A stretch of DNA of 64,000 nucleotides. It comes from Benincasa hispida. Lineage: Eukaryota > Streptophyta > Magnoliopsida > Cucurbitales > Cucurbitaceae. The notes beneath the pieces were generated by a model. The model was not told the DNA's origin. It searched no databases and saw only the letters and a list, made by a program, of their open reading frames with translations. Position numbers and translations under genes: made by a program. Within the stretch, counting starts at the first letter, position 1. Every line of letters starts with the position of its first letter. This document shows, piece by piece, positions 1-11,789 of this stretch. The stretch spans positions 11,870,249-11,934,248 of the forward strand of contig NC_052357.1 in assembly GCF_009727055.1 (NCBI RefSeq), in the 5' to 3' direction.

Positions 1-390
1 TTGTTAAATCTTTTAGAAGGCATTTTGATAGGAGGAGATATGGAAAGCATGTGTTAATATTCTTAGGGGAGTTGTGCTAAATTTTGTTCATGTTTTTAAG
101 GGAAACATTTATGTAGTTAATAAATTTGTCTTAATTATTCTTTTTGATGATTCCAAAGGGGGAGAAGTTTAAGAAAATATGCTATAATTTGTTATGATTT
201 TGATTGTATTAATAGGGGGAGAATTTATTTTTTTTTTTGAGTGAATTTCAAGAATGATCTTTATGGTGATATGTTGAATTTTATTATGTGCCACATATGG
301 TTTACATGTATTTCAAGCTATTTTTTTTGAATGGTTTGTCATCATGGCCCTTAATTTCAAATTAATTAATTATAATGAATTAATTAATCA
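1..390 (+). mobile_element. 3' internal end of a SIRE/Maximus-like Ty1/copia element (remnant)
   Basis: No open coding frame is present. The block has purine tracts ending in GGGGGAGAA (near 155-165 and 214-222), and a TTGATGATTCCAAAGGGGGAG segment that resembles the polypurine region just upstream of the 3' LTR in SIRE/Maximus elements. The LTR-like sequence that follows supports this. The family assignment is from memory. Confidence 0.4.
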
Positions 391-1565
391 ATGTTTTGAT
401 GATAACAAACTCAATTTTTAATTACTGAAAATTTTAGTGTTTTAATATGTTCATAGCGTAAAGCTCGGAACAATAATTCTAACACCTTCTTGAATCACTC
501 AAATTGGAGCTAAAACGAAGACGATATGACCGAAACAAGTCTATAGAGAAAATATCATGGTGGATGACGTGGCATAACCAAACCATTTTCATGTAGACAT
601 GTAGCAGTATATTGGTTGAATGGTGGATCATTCCGAGATTAACATATGATGGATTTTTTTTTTTTTTTTTGGATTGACTTTAAAAGGAATGAATTTAAAA
701 ATAAATGAATTAAAAGGAAAATGAATTTAATATTATTTTATGTTTGTGTTTAATGGCTAGTTTTTGACACATGGTATTGTTTTTTTTTTTTGGATTAATT
801 TTAAAAAGAAAAGGAATTTAATATTATATTTTGTTTGTATCTAACGACTAGTTTAGTTTAAAATCTTAACCATTGATTTTTCTTTCCAAAATCTAATGGT
901 CCAAATTAATTGTGGTTTTAAAAATTTCCATCTCTATAAACCATCTTCCTCTCCAAATTTTGCACTAACAAATTTTACATTTTCGTAATTCTCCAAAACT
1001 CAAAAGTTTCCATTGTTGTTCTCTCTAAGCTCCCAATTTTTTTTTTCTTTTCATCTTATTCTTAAGAAAGTATTATTGTATTGTGATGATAAATTTATTG
1101 AGTGCTTAAACTTGTAAATCCACTCTAGTGAGAGTTGTATTGTGTTCTTAAAAAATTCCAACATTTGTAACGGTTTGATCCTAAACCGTGGGAAAAGATT
1201 TGCTCTTAAACCCATAAAAGGACGGTGGTGTAACGATTGGGCTCTAATCCGTGGAAAGAGTCGGAAAGATTTTATTCAAATTCCCAAGAGGCGTTTGGAG
1301 AGTGGAGTATGCGCGAGTTTGACCGAACCACTATAAAAATACAGTGTCTTCTTCTCTAACTCTTTCCTTTTTTATTTGCAATAATTTAAGCAATTTATTG
1401 TATGTTAGTTTGTTCTTATTTATTGCTAAAATATGAAGAAAATTATCACACTATTTGTCATCTTATTTGTTGCATAAATTGAATTTTTCTTATTATCTAT
1501 AAAAAAGTGTATCAATTAGTTTAATTGGGTTAATTTAGAAAAAAATTTAATTAAACTCTATTCAC
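391..1565 (+). mobile_element. SIRE/Maximus-like copia LTR (3' LTR or solo LTR)
   Basis: The block begins TGTTTTGATGATAACAAAC, typical of the start of these LTRs. It contains the repeated 'gtaacggtttgatcctaaaccgtgg' type motif around 1168-1255 and ends near 'actctattcacc', as Maximus LTRs do. No matching second LTR is visible in the window, so the rest of the element lies to the left or is lost. Boundaries are approximate. Confidence 0.45.
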
Positions 1566-1745
1566 CAGTGACAAGTCCCCGTGTTCGACCTCGGATTACC
1601 CGAGAAACTTGCGTTTGTGTTATACTTGGCGCAAGCGTAAGAAAACTTGTGATAGGAACGCATGGTCATTGCATGCTAAGATTAACGTATCATCATTCCA
1701 ACGCATGACCTCAGACGCATGGGAGCAAACGCATGATTTCATGTT
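1561..1745 (+). repeat. Fragment of the 35-40 kb LTR family
   Basis: This stretch (from 'caagtccc.gtgttcgacctcg' to 'cgcatgacc') matches the last part of the two LTRs at about 36798-36960 and 39938-40090. It is therefore a third, truncated copy of that LTR family, abutting the copia LTR. Confidence 0.6.
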
Positions 1746-2390
1746 CAAACTCATCTATCCTTAATAATTAAAATAAAACAAAGTCGTCCCTAAATATTCC
1801 AACATATAACATATAGTTTATATACATATAATACATAATTATTATTAATTTAATTTTATTAAATTAATATTAATTAATTAAAGGGAGGAAGTTACAATTT
1901 CCTTCCCCCATTTTCTCTCAGTCAATTACATGGGTTGTGTGAGAGAAGAAGATGAATTTGATTTATCTTCTTCCTAAAAAACACTAAGAAAAAAAATCTC
2001 TCTGGGAAAAACTTACAAAGAAGAAAAGTTTTTCTGCTCCCTCTCTTCCTATCCATCTCCTTCCCTCTTCCAAAGCCCTAAGGTAGAGCCCACAACTCCT
2101 GCCATTCTCAATCCATAAGGAGAATACAGGAGGCTCTAGTTGGTGGTGTCCCATTTGGAGAAGGAGATCCGTACATGACTTGTTCGAGGGATTCTTGAAG
2201 AAAGTGTTCTTCAAATGTAAAGGTTTCTGAAACTCTAAGTTTTCCATTTTTATTGCATGCTATAATTTATGTAAGTGCATATCTTGTTCTTGTTTAACTA
2301 TAAAACTTATATTCAATGAAAAATGGAAATTGGGACGATCTTACTTCCGCTCACGGTTCTCTCCAGTTAGAGTTCCTTCAATTGTTTGAT
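1746..2390 (+). repeat. Probable copia LTR remnant
   Basis: This AT-rich block is followed by a pyrimidine-rich leader (about 1975-2080) and a segment ending 'ttacttccgctcacgg', a pattern seen at the 3' side of copia LTRs. The 87-codon minus-strand open frame over it shows no recognisable domain and is not called as a gene. Confidence 0.3.
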
Positions 2391-2945
2391 CACTACATGA
2401 TATTAATTGTTATGTGATTACTATTTGATGGTTATTATAAAAGATAACGATTGTCATCTGATTATTGTCTAACTACTATTTGATATCGACAGTTAATGAT
2501 ATTGGTTTCTATTTGATAATGATTATTCTTTTATAATGATTTTTATCTAATTACTATATATCTTATTGTTAACTTGTATTGATTAATAATGATTTGTTGA
2601 TTTACTGTCTAATTGTTGCCTAATTATTATTTGATATTTGATTGTAATATGATTGCTAATAATGTCGATTGCTATCCAATACTAATTACTGTTTGATATT
2701 GATCAATTTTCGATTTCCAATGATACCAATTATTATGTGATTGTTGTGAGATTACCTTTTGTTTTTTGTCAATTAGCTAGTAGTTTCTTTTTTTTTTTTT
2801 TTATTACTATTTGACTATCATAGTTAGTAATTTTTTATATTGCTATTTGATTGCATTTTTATTACCCTATAATCTTCTACTTTTGTAGTTAGTAGTTTGT
2901 GATTACCATTTGATTGTCATCGGATTATTATCTGATTGTTATTTC
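2391..2945. repeat. Degenerate AT-rich minisatellite-like block
   Basis: Diverged copies of a roughly 15-nt pattern (tgattactatttgat / ttgatattgat / tgattgttatctgat) recur across about 550 bp without coding frame. This looks like an old tandem repeat rather than random AT-rich sequence. Confidence 0.45.
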
Positions 2946-3135
2946 ATGTGAAGTCTTGAAAAAGGATCTAACGAGTCTTGAAAATGTACTCCTCACTATT
3001 CCATTTCAAATAACAATCCCCAATCTATTTTTTCAATCAACTAACAAAAAAACATTAAATCTCAATAAATCAAAGAAGGGAAATCAAAATACATAAAATC
3101 TGGTTTACTGAAAACAATAATATTACTTAACACTC

Positions 3136-3475
3136 GGGTTGGCAAAAATCCCCACGAGTCCCCGCCTCGATCGGGGCGGGGAATCCCCAATTTGACCGGG
3201 GATAAGGGGTCAAATCGGGGATTAATAACCAGGTCCCCGATCGGGATGGGGAGGGTATCCCCACTTATTTTTTTAATGTGTGTATGTGTATAATTTTACA
3301 AATAAATATATATACTATATATTAATTATATATATACCGTATAAATATATAATTTCATAATATATTCAGAAAAAACTGGGGATGGGTCCCCGTCTCCGTC
3401 CTTGCCAATGGGGGGGGGGGGGGGGGAAGTACCCCTGCAGTGACGGGATGGGGAATTCAACCCTGTTGCTAACCC
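3136..3475. mobile_element. GC-rich hAT-like MITE with direct repeats at both ends
   Basis: The ends are imperfect inverted repeats: left GGGTTGGCAAAAATCCCC, right end GGGTTAGCAA when read on the other strand. The element is flanked on both sides by TACTTAACACTC (3124-3135 and 3476-3487), a 12-bp match that marks insertion. The ends are rich in 'ggggat/atcccc' with an AT-rich core, and a run of 17 G lies at 3410-3426. A hAT element normally makes 8 bp, so the superfamily is uncertain. Confidence 0.65.
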
Positions 3476-4285
3476 TACTTAACACTCATTGTCTTTCTCT
3501 CCTAATTCATTGTGCCGTGTTTGTACTCAAACATTCAATTTGTTGTCAAATATTCCTTCTCCCATATATGATAACATAATAAGAAAGAAAATAACATGTG
3601 AAACAAACAAACAAAAAATTGCATTCACCATTATGATGTTGATCACCACAACCAACTTAATACAAAATAAATCTCAAGGAAATCAGAGAAAAGACATTAA
3701 AGCGTGTTCAATTATCAAATCCTAAAAATATCAAAGAAAAATATTGGAAAGAAGGAAAACCTGTAATGCGATCAATAATCAATAAGGCAAAATCAATATG
3801 ACGAAGAACCTTATGAATGTAGAAGCAAGACAGGGAAGGTGATGAAGAAATCGAACCAAAAAAGAAGGGGAATAAATTGAAACCGTAGAAGAAATTGGAG
3901 GATCTTGCGAGGGGATGAAAAAAATAGAAGAAAAAAAGGAAGAAAAGGCTCTTAAATCGCCAAAAAACAAAAAAAAAATCGTAAGGGGAGATACGTGGGA
4001 AACACGAGGGAAAAAAAAGAAAAACAATATGACATAAGAAAAATTTTGGAATAAATAATAAATAAAATTTTATATTTAAAAAATTTGCCATATTTGTAAA
4101 CTAATAAAAATGGTGACACGACTGCTATATATTATCTTAAAAAGGCCACCAATTACAAATTCCCTAACTTTGATTTTCTTTTAAAATTAATATTTATGCT
4201 AAACTCCTAAATTTTCAAATTTATCCTTAAAATTTTAATTTTAATTTGTAAATTTTTAATAATATTCCAATAAAAAAAACTCATC

Positions 4286-4395
4286 GTAGCTCGACTAACA
4301 TCAATATGTGTTATAGATCAAGATGTCTATGGTTCAAATCCCTTAACTCTCATTTGTACTTTACAAAATTATAGAAGAAAAAAAAACTTATTGAG
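4286..4395 (+). mobile_element. tRNA-derived SINE fragment
   Basis: A pol III B-box-like GGTTCAAATCC lies near 4333-4343, about 45 bp after an 'agctcgactaacatcaat' head, and an A-rich tail follows near 4375-4386. The layout matches the SINE at 20.6 kb. Confidence 0.45.
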
Positions 4396-4500
4396 CATAA
4401 AATTTAAAAGGTTTAGTTTTTCTTTTCTTTTTTTTTTTAGAAAAATCAATCTTAAACATAAAGTCTATCGTACAACAAATTAAAGTTAAAATAATATTAC

Positions 4501-5172
4501 TATTATGAATATTATAATAATAAATAGATGTCCATTGCTTAGTTTCCCAAGAGCCATGTGTCATCCTTCATATTGTTCATGTGTCTTGTAGTTATTTATG
4601 TTTGGTGTCCATACGGGGACGATGGCAAGCAAGACAAACTTGCCAAGTTTGATTGATATGGTGCGTCAGTCTGCCGCTTTGACGGACCAATCAGGTCGCG
4701 GATGCCTTAAGCATAAGTAGGAAGATAGAGCTGGCGGCATTTAAGTGTGAGGCAGTGGCAGCCACCAGCAGGGTCACGAGTACCATACCGCATCGTATTC
4801 GAGATGGGCTTGAAAAAGGGCGGATTCCTCGATTAAGGATTCCACTTTTTCGAAATCGAATGGATTCGGNTTCCTCGATTAAGGATTCCACTTTTTCGAA
4901 ATCGAATGGATTCGGTCAACTACATACGCGAGGAAGGTAATCAAAAAAGGAAAGAGGAATAAGTTCACATCTTACTTGTCACTTTGCCTATAAATAGTGG
5001 CATTCGGTGGATCTTTAAAACTCACACCCATTGGTAAGAAATCCGTTTCAAATTCCACTAAATTTTAAATTTTAGTTATTTTATGATTTTAGTTATTTTT
5101 AATTTTAAATTATGTATTATTATTATTATTTTCCATATCCGTGTTCCCATTATGCTCCTCAATTTCACAACA
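4501..5172 (+). repeat. Copia A 5' LTR, with a 348-bp insertion
   Basis: It aligns to the 331-bp 3' LTR at 9985-10315 except for extra sequence at 4613-4960. That insert is markedly more GC-rich than its surroundings. It contains an N at 4870 flanked by two identical 45-bp copies (4825-4869 and 4871-4915). Confidence 0.8.
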
Positions 5173-5313
5173 CATTATCAGCACGAGCTCCTGTCGTTTT
5201 TTCTCGCTAAAGGTGTTCTGAAGGTATGTCGATTTTTCCCTCTTCGTTTTAATTTGCATATTCAATATCTATTAAATTTCTAACATAAGTACAATATTTT
5301 ACAATAGTTCTAC

Positions 5314-6237
5314 CATGAAAAATCTCACAAAGTTAGAATTTGTGGCCCTTGATATTAACGAAAATAGTTACTTATCAAGAGTACTTATGCTGAAATCCAT
5401 TTGGATGCTATGAATCTTGGGGAGATTATTAAAGAAGGAATTACAACATCCAAACAGGACAAAGCAAAAGCTATGATTTTCCTTCATCATCATATCCACA
5501 AAGGATTGGAAGTGGAGTATCTTACAATAAAAAATCCCCGTATCTTGTGGAAAATTTTGAAAGAGAGGTATGATAGTAAAAAAATAGTTATTCTTCCTAA
5601 AGCTCGTTATGAGTGGATGCACTTGAGACTACAAGATTTCAAATCAGTAAGTGATTACAACTCTACATTATTTAAAATCAGTTCGAAATTGTTATTATGT
5701 GGAGAGAAAATTATTGATTTTGATATGTTAGAAAAGACAATATCTACATTTCATGTCTCGAATATGCTCATGCACCAGCAATATGAAGAGAAAAGTTTTA
5801 AACAGTATTATGAATTAATTTCATGTTTTCTCGTGCCGAACAAAATAACGAGTTATTGATGAAAAATCTTGAATCTCGTCCAACCGGAGCGACACCATTC
5901 CTTGAAATGAATATTGTGAATTTTAATAATAATTGTGGTCGAGGTTGAGGTTGTGACCGTGATAGAGGAAGAAATAATTATTATTTTTGTGGTGGTCGTT
6001 CTAATCATTTAAATTTCAAAAGAACCACACAAAATGATGATCACAAAAGAAAAGCTCCACAAAATAAAAGTTCAAAGAGTGTTGAAACTAAATGCTTCCG
6101 ATACGGAATGACTGGGCATTGGTCTCATATCTGTCATACGTCAAAACACTTAGTTGACCTCTATCAAGCCTCCCTGAAGGAAAAAGAGAAAAATGTGGAA
6201 GCAAATTTTGCATACTCAAAAGTGTTTCTTTTGACTT
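5314..6237 (+). pseudogene. Copia A gag (broken)
   Basis: The ATG at 5314 opens a copia capsid region. A 152-residue open stretch at 5401-5859 has the usual LWKILKERYD and MLEKTISTFH segments. An arginine/glycine-rich stretch follows, broken by a stop (TGA at about 5947 where copia B has CGN codons). The CCHC zinc knuckle near 6092-6136 reads CFRYGMTGHWSHIC, so its second cysteine is tyrosine. About 110 bp present in copia B after the knuckle is missing here. Gag would package element RNA; this copy cannot make an intact product. Confidence 0.8.
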
Positions 6238-6378
6238 TTAGAATATCTAACCTTGTTATTGTTTTTTTTTTTTTTTAAATCTATCTTCTTGTTTTTTTAG
6301 TAACTTTTGTATATTTTAAGTGTTTCTTTTCTTATTATAATTATTTTATTTTAATGAAGAAACATGGATCATTTTCAC

Positions 6379-9300
6379 ATGTTGGGTGACTAAAAAATGA
6401 GTAAAGAAAATCTATGTCTGGCAGACAGTGCAACTGCACATACAATACTTATAAAGAAAAAATACTTTTCCAAATTGACAATGTTGAAAGCAAAAGTAAA
6501 TACAACATCAGGTTTGGCAAACTTGATCGAAGATTTTGGAAAAGCAAATATTACTTCTCCTAGAGGAACAAAATTTACAATTGACAATGCATTGTTTTCT
6601 AGTCAATCAAAGAGAAATCTTCTAAGTTTTAAAGATATACGTTGCAATGGTTATCATATTGAGATTGATAGTAAGAATAATGTGGAATATCTATATATCA
6701 TATCCACTATCTCAAATGAAAAACGTATATTGGAAGAGTTAACTTCTTTATCTTTTGGATTGTATTATACTCATATACGTGTAATTGAAACATATGCAAC
6801 AATGAACCTGAAGTGAATCTAGACATATTTAAAATTTGGCATGACCGATTGGGTCATCTAGGATCTATAATAATGAGGAGAATTATTGAGAATTCAAATG
6901 GACACTCATTGAATAGCCAAAAGATTCTTCAATCTAACGAATTATCATGTGATGCTTACTCTCAAGATAAATTAATAATTAGACCATCACTAGCTAAACT
7001 GGTGAGTGAATCACTTGCATTTTTAGAATGAATTCATGGTGATATATGTGGACATATTAACCAACCAAGTGGACCATTTAGATATTTTATGGTATCAATA
7101 GATGCATTAAGTAAATGGTCACACGTGTGCTTATTATCAAGTTGAAATCTTGCATTTGCAAGATTACTTGCTCAAATAACTAAGCTAAGAGCAAAATTTC
7201 CTGATTATACAATTAAAACTATTCGTCTTAATAATGCTGGTGAATTTACATCCATGCTTTTGATAATTATTGTATGTCAATTGGGATAAGTGTTGAACAT
7301 CCTATAGCTCATGTTCATACACAAAATGGTTTAGCAGAATCATTCATAAAACGTTTGCAATTAATTGCAAGACCATTAATTATAAGAGCTAAGCTTCCTT
7401 TATCTATATGGGGACATGCTATTTTGCATGCAGCATCAGTTGTACGCATTAGGCCAATAGCTTATCATAAGTAGTTGCCACTATAATTAGCTTATGGCCA
7501 TGAGCCAAATATTTTCCATTTGAGAATTTTTGAATGTGCAGTATACGTTCCAATTGCTCCTCCAAAACACACTAGGAGGTTAGGAATATATATTGGATAT
7601 GATTTTCCCTCAGTTATTAAATATCTTGAACCCTGACGAGTGATATATTTGCTGCACGATTTTTTGGTTGTCATTTTAATGAGATAAATTTTCCAACATT
7701 AGGGGGAGGAATTAAGAAGTTGGAAAATGAAATTACATGAAATGCATCGTTATTGTCTCATTTAGATCCCTGTACAGATCAATGTTAACTTGAAGTTCAT
7801 AAAATAATTCATTTGCAAAATATAGAAAATCAACTACCAAATGCATTTATAGATGCAAAGAAAGTAAATAAATCACATATATTAGCTGCAAATGTTCCAT
7901 CGAAAATTGATATCCCAACATAGCAAGTTGTCACTAATGAGTCTGGAACACTCCAGAAACGTGGTAGACCAGTGGGTTTCAAAGATAAAAATCGTCGAAA
8001 AATAAAAATAGTTAATAGTCAAGAAGACTTGGCTGAGGATGTAAATACCCATAAAGAAATACTTGACATGATTAGTGAGGAAGATGAAATACCTAAAGAT
8101 AATCATGAGATTTCAATAAATTATGTCATGACAGGAAAAAGATGAAAGCAAACTAATATAATTATTGACAACATTTTTGCGTATAATGTTGCTCTTGATA
8201 TTATATCTGAAAATGAGGATCCTAAACCAAAATCTGTTGAAGAATGTCGACATAGAAAAGATTGTCTTTAGTGGAAAGAAGCAATCAATGTAGAATTAAA
8301 CTCACTTTCAAAACATAAGATTTTTAGACCAGTAGTCCGAACACCATAAGGTGTTAAACTTGTGGGATACAAATAGATATTTGTGAGAAAAAGAAATGAA
8401 AATAATGAGGTCACAAGATATAAGGCAAGACTAGTTGCACAAGGTTTTTCACAAAGACATGGTATTGATTTTAAGGAGATGTATTCTCCGCTGGTGGATG
8501 CAATTACATTAAGATATTTAATTAGCTTGACTGTGTATAAAAGTTTGGATATGCATCTTATGGATGTAGTCATAACATATTTACATGGATCACTTGATAA
8601 TGATATTTATATGAGAATCCCAAAAGGATTTAAGATACCTGAAACATATACATCAAATTTTTGGAAATGGTATTCAATAAAGTTACAAAGATCACTATAT
8701 GGATTGAAACAATCAAGACGGATATGGTACAATCGTCTGGGTGGATATTTATTGAAAGAATGATATCAAAATAATCCAATATGTTCGTGTGTTTTTATAA
8801 AGAAATTACAATCAGGATTTGCTATTATAATTGTATATGTTGATGACTTGAATATAATTGGAACTCTTGAAGAGTTTTCAAAGGCAATAGAATATCTTAA
8901 GAAATAATTTGAGATGAAAGGTATCGAAAAAACAAAATTTTGTCTTGGTTTGCAAATTGAGGATGTAATATTTATTCACCAGTCAACTTAAACAGGAAAA
9001 AATTTGAAAAGTTTTTCTATGGACAAAGCACATCCATTAAATATTTCAATGGACGTCCATTCATTGGACATAAAGAAAGATATATTTCGACCTTGAGAAG
9101 ATAATGAAAAACTTCTTGGTCCTGAAGTATCATTTCTTAATGAAATTGGTGCACTTGTGTATCTTGCTAATAATACAAGATTAGATATTGCATTTTCAGT
9201 AAATTTATTAGTAAGATATAGTTATTTTCCAACAAAAAGACATTGGAATGGAATTAAGTATATACTTCGTTATCTCCAAAGAATAATCAATATGGTTTTT

Positions 9301-9821
9301 TTTATTCAAATAAATCAAATTTTGATCTAGTTGGTTATGCAGATTCTAGATATTTATCTGATCCACACAAAACTATATCTTAAACAGGTTATTTGTTCAC
9401 ATGTGGAGGAACTGCTATATCATGACGATCGGTAAAACAACCATAACGACCACTTCCTCAAAACATGCTGAAATTCTTGCAATTCAAGAGGCTAGTTGAG
9501 AATGTGTATGACTAAGATCAATGACTTAGCACATTCGTGAAACATGTGGTTTGTCTTCTAGTTCCTCCAACAATATTATACAAAGACAACACAACTTGCA
9601 TAACCCAAATCAAAGGAGGATATACTAAAGGAGATAGAACAAAGCATATTTCAACGAAGCTTTTCTACACTTATGGTCTTGAAGAAAATAACGACATCAT
9701 TGTACAACAAATTTGTTCGAAAGATAACATGGCAGACTTATTTACAAAGGCATTACCAATTGCAGCTTTTGAAAAATTGGTACACAATATTGGAATGCGG
9801 CGACTCAGAGATCTTAAGTGA
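6379..9821 (+). pseudogene. Copia A pol: protease, integrase, reverse transcriptase, RNase H (broken)
   Basis: The domains follow copia order. Protease at about 6397-6810 has active-site LADSA. The GAG-pre-integrase at 6813-7030 carries the HxRLGH motif. Integrase at about 7030-7700 has DICG and NGLAESF, but the second catalytic Asp is Asn (LNNAGEF at about 7223). Reverse transcriptase at about 8380-8910 retains YVDDLNIIG (about 8838). RNase H and the C-terminus extend to the stop at 9821, with the KHISTK and DLFTKAL motifs. Many in-frame stops and shifts separate these pieces. A roughly 150-bp AT-rich spacer separates gag from pol, as in copia B. Confidence 0.85.
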
Positions 9822-9984
9822 TGTTTTCATGAAGGGGCGTAAATATAATAGTATTATGTTAGGAGTATATATTATATGAAATATGTATTCTTTTTCATTC
9901 ACTAGGGTTTTTCTCCCATTGGGTTTTTCCTAATAAGGTTTTAATGAGACATATTTTATATACATATAAACATCTAAGGGGAAG

Positions 9985-10315
9985 TATTCTGAATATTATA
10001 ATAATAAATAGATATCTACTGCTTAGTGTCCCAAGAGCCATGTATCATCTTTCATATTGTCCATGAGCCTTGTAGTTATTCATGCTTGGTGTCCATGTAA
10101 GTCCACATCCTACTTACCACTTTGCCTAATAGTGGCATTTGGTGGATCTTAAAAATACACACCCATTGGTAAGAAATCCACTCCAAATTTTACTAAATTT
10201 TCTATTATCCAATTTTATAATTTTAATTTTTTATTTAAAATTATATTTTATTATTATTATTATATTATATTTTCTCAATATCCGTGTTTCCGTTATGCTC
10301 TTCAATTTCACAATA
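9985..10315 (+). repeat. Copia A 3' LTR
   Basis: The 331-bp LTR begins TATTCTGAATATT directly after the purine tract and ends CACAATA before target repeat ATTAC. It lacks the insertion found in the 5' LTR and matches the copia B LTR at 54721-55061 in length and sequence. Confidence 0.85.
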
Positions 10316-10320
10316 ATTAC

Positions 10321-11296
10321 ATTTTTTTTCTTTTAAGTTGAAGAGATCTACTGACATGACCCTTAAACTTCTTTGAAAACAAAAAGATTATACACTATAG
10401 TTTCAATCGAAATTAGAAGAAATAATACACACAATGTGACCATTTGATCTAATCCACACATATAATAGAGTAATATTTAGATGAATCTTGAAATATACCT
10501 ATTTCTATATGCATCTCACTCTAATCACATAAAAAAAATAAGGAACATATTTTAAGAATTACGTAACAAGAATTTGGATAAGTCATGAACAAGTGTAAAT
10601 GTAGAATATAAAAAAATCAATTTAAAAAAAAAAAAAGCTCAATCTTTACAATGGAATGATAATATTGACCACTTTAAAATAAACTTTCATAACTTTAGAT
10701 TATTAGATTTACAATAGTGGTAAAAATTGAACATTCAAACCAATATACAATTGTTATAATTTCAACAATTATATAAATTTCAGAGTCCAATTTTAACACT
10801 AGTATATATATATTTTAAAAAACACTGGTATAAGTAATTTGAGTATTCAATTTTTACCATTGAAAGTTTAAAGGTATACTTACTAGAACAACCACCCCTA
10901 ATTTAGGGGTAATTTTTATGATTTTCCTTTAAAAAATGTTAGGAGTCATATAATCTAAAATTAATAATAGCTACATGCATTTTGTGGAAAAATATCTAAT
11001 ACTAATGTAATATTTCAACTCTTCCCATTCATTATTTGATACGTTCTTAAATTTATTATTTATTCATTTCCTAAACTATACATGAATTTAAATTTTTTCA
11101 TACTATTATAATAATAGAAATTTTCTCGCATTTTATAAAGTAAAAGATATACATTCAAAATTAATAATATATTTGAAATTAGCTAAATTCAACACAAACT
11201 AATTTTAAGTCATATCATGAACTAATACAACCCAACCAAATCAACCCGAACCCAAATCATTATTCTAGAAGAAAATATTTAAAGAAGACACATTTT
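10321..11296. other. AT-rich intergenic sequence downstream of the RBR gene
   Basis: No gene is visible. Around 10660-10905 there is a foldback-like block ('gtggtaaaaattgaacattc' and complementary runs) of the same type as the foldbacks at 14.8 and 18.0 kb. The rest is simple AT-rich sequence. Confidence 0.4.
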
Positions 11297-11369
11297 TCAG
11301 TTGGGTTGGCAGCCACCATGGGTGGAAAACCAAGGTGATCCACAACGGTAGCAGAACTCGAATCGACAC
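11297..11369 (-). CDS. RBR gene exon 3 (end of RING2)
   Basis: After acceptor TTGTTGTAG at 11370, the 73-nt exon reads CRFEFCYRCGSPWFSTHGGC and stops at TGA 11299-11297. It completes the RING2 C-x-C and CYRCG zinc ligands expected after exon 2. The split AG|G codon restores Arg. The exon is too short for ordinary ORF scans. Confidence 0.8.
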
Positions 11370-11789
11370 CTACAACAATTTCAACAACCATATACATATT
11401 ACAATACAATTATTTTTTTAATATATGATCGTGATTAATATCCAAATAAATTATTAAATTTATTCCTCTCTTTACTTCATATGGTTCAACTATTATAACC
11501 TAAACTAGTCCTGATACAAAGATTATCATATAAATTATCAATCGTCACTAATAATGGTTTCATTCGATCTTATAATTTTAATCCAATTTAGTCTCTATGA
11601 CTAGTTTATACCTTCTTTTTTATAAAAATCTTTTATTATCCTTTAGCATTTTCACTTTAATTTTTGAAGATATATTCACATATTGAAATTCCTCGCATGA
11701 AAATTAATATATTATAAGACCAATTCCAATAAAAAGTATATATTTGATAAGATTTATTAAAAATATATATATATTTATTTTAAATGGTA

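Larger units (their letters stand above)
4501..10315 (+). mobile_element. Copia A: full-length, degenerate Ty1/copia retrotransposon
   Basis: LTRs at 4501-5172 and 9985-10315 bracket gag, protease, integrase, reverse transcriptase and RNase H in copia order. The element is flanked by the 5-bp target duplication ATTAC (4496-4500 and 10316-10320), which fixes both ends. A purine tract (CTAAGGGGAAG, about 9974-9984) precedes the 3' LTR. Every coding domain is broken by stops or frameshifts, so the copy is dead. It belongs to the same family as copia B at 54.7 kb. Confidence 0.9.

Noticed and set aside
3708..4091. 127-codon minus-strand open frame
   Set aside because: It is almost entirely Phe/Leu/Ser from A-rich plus-strand sequence, with no domain and no splice or start support.
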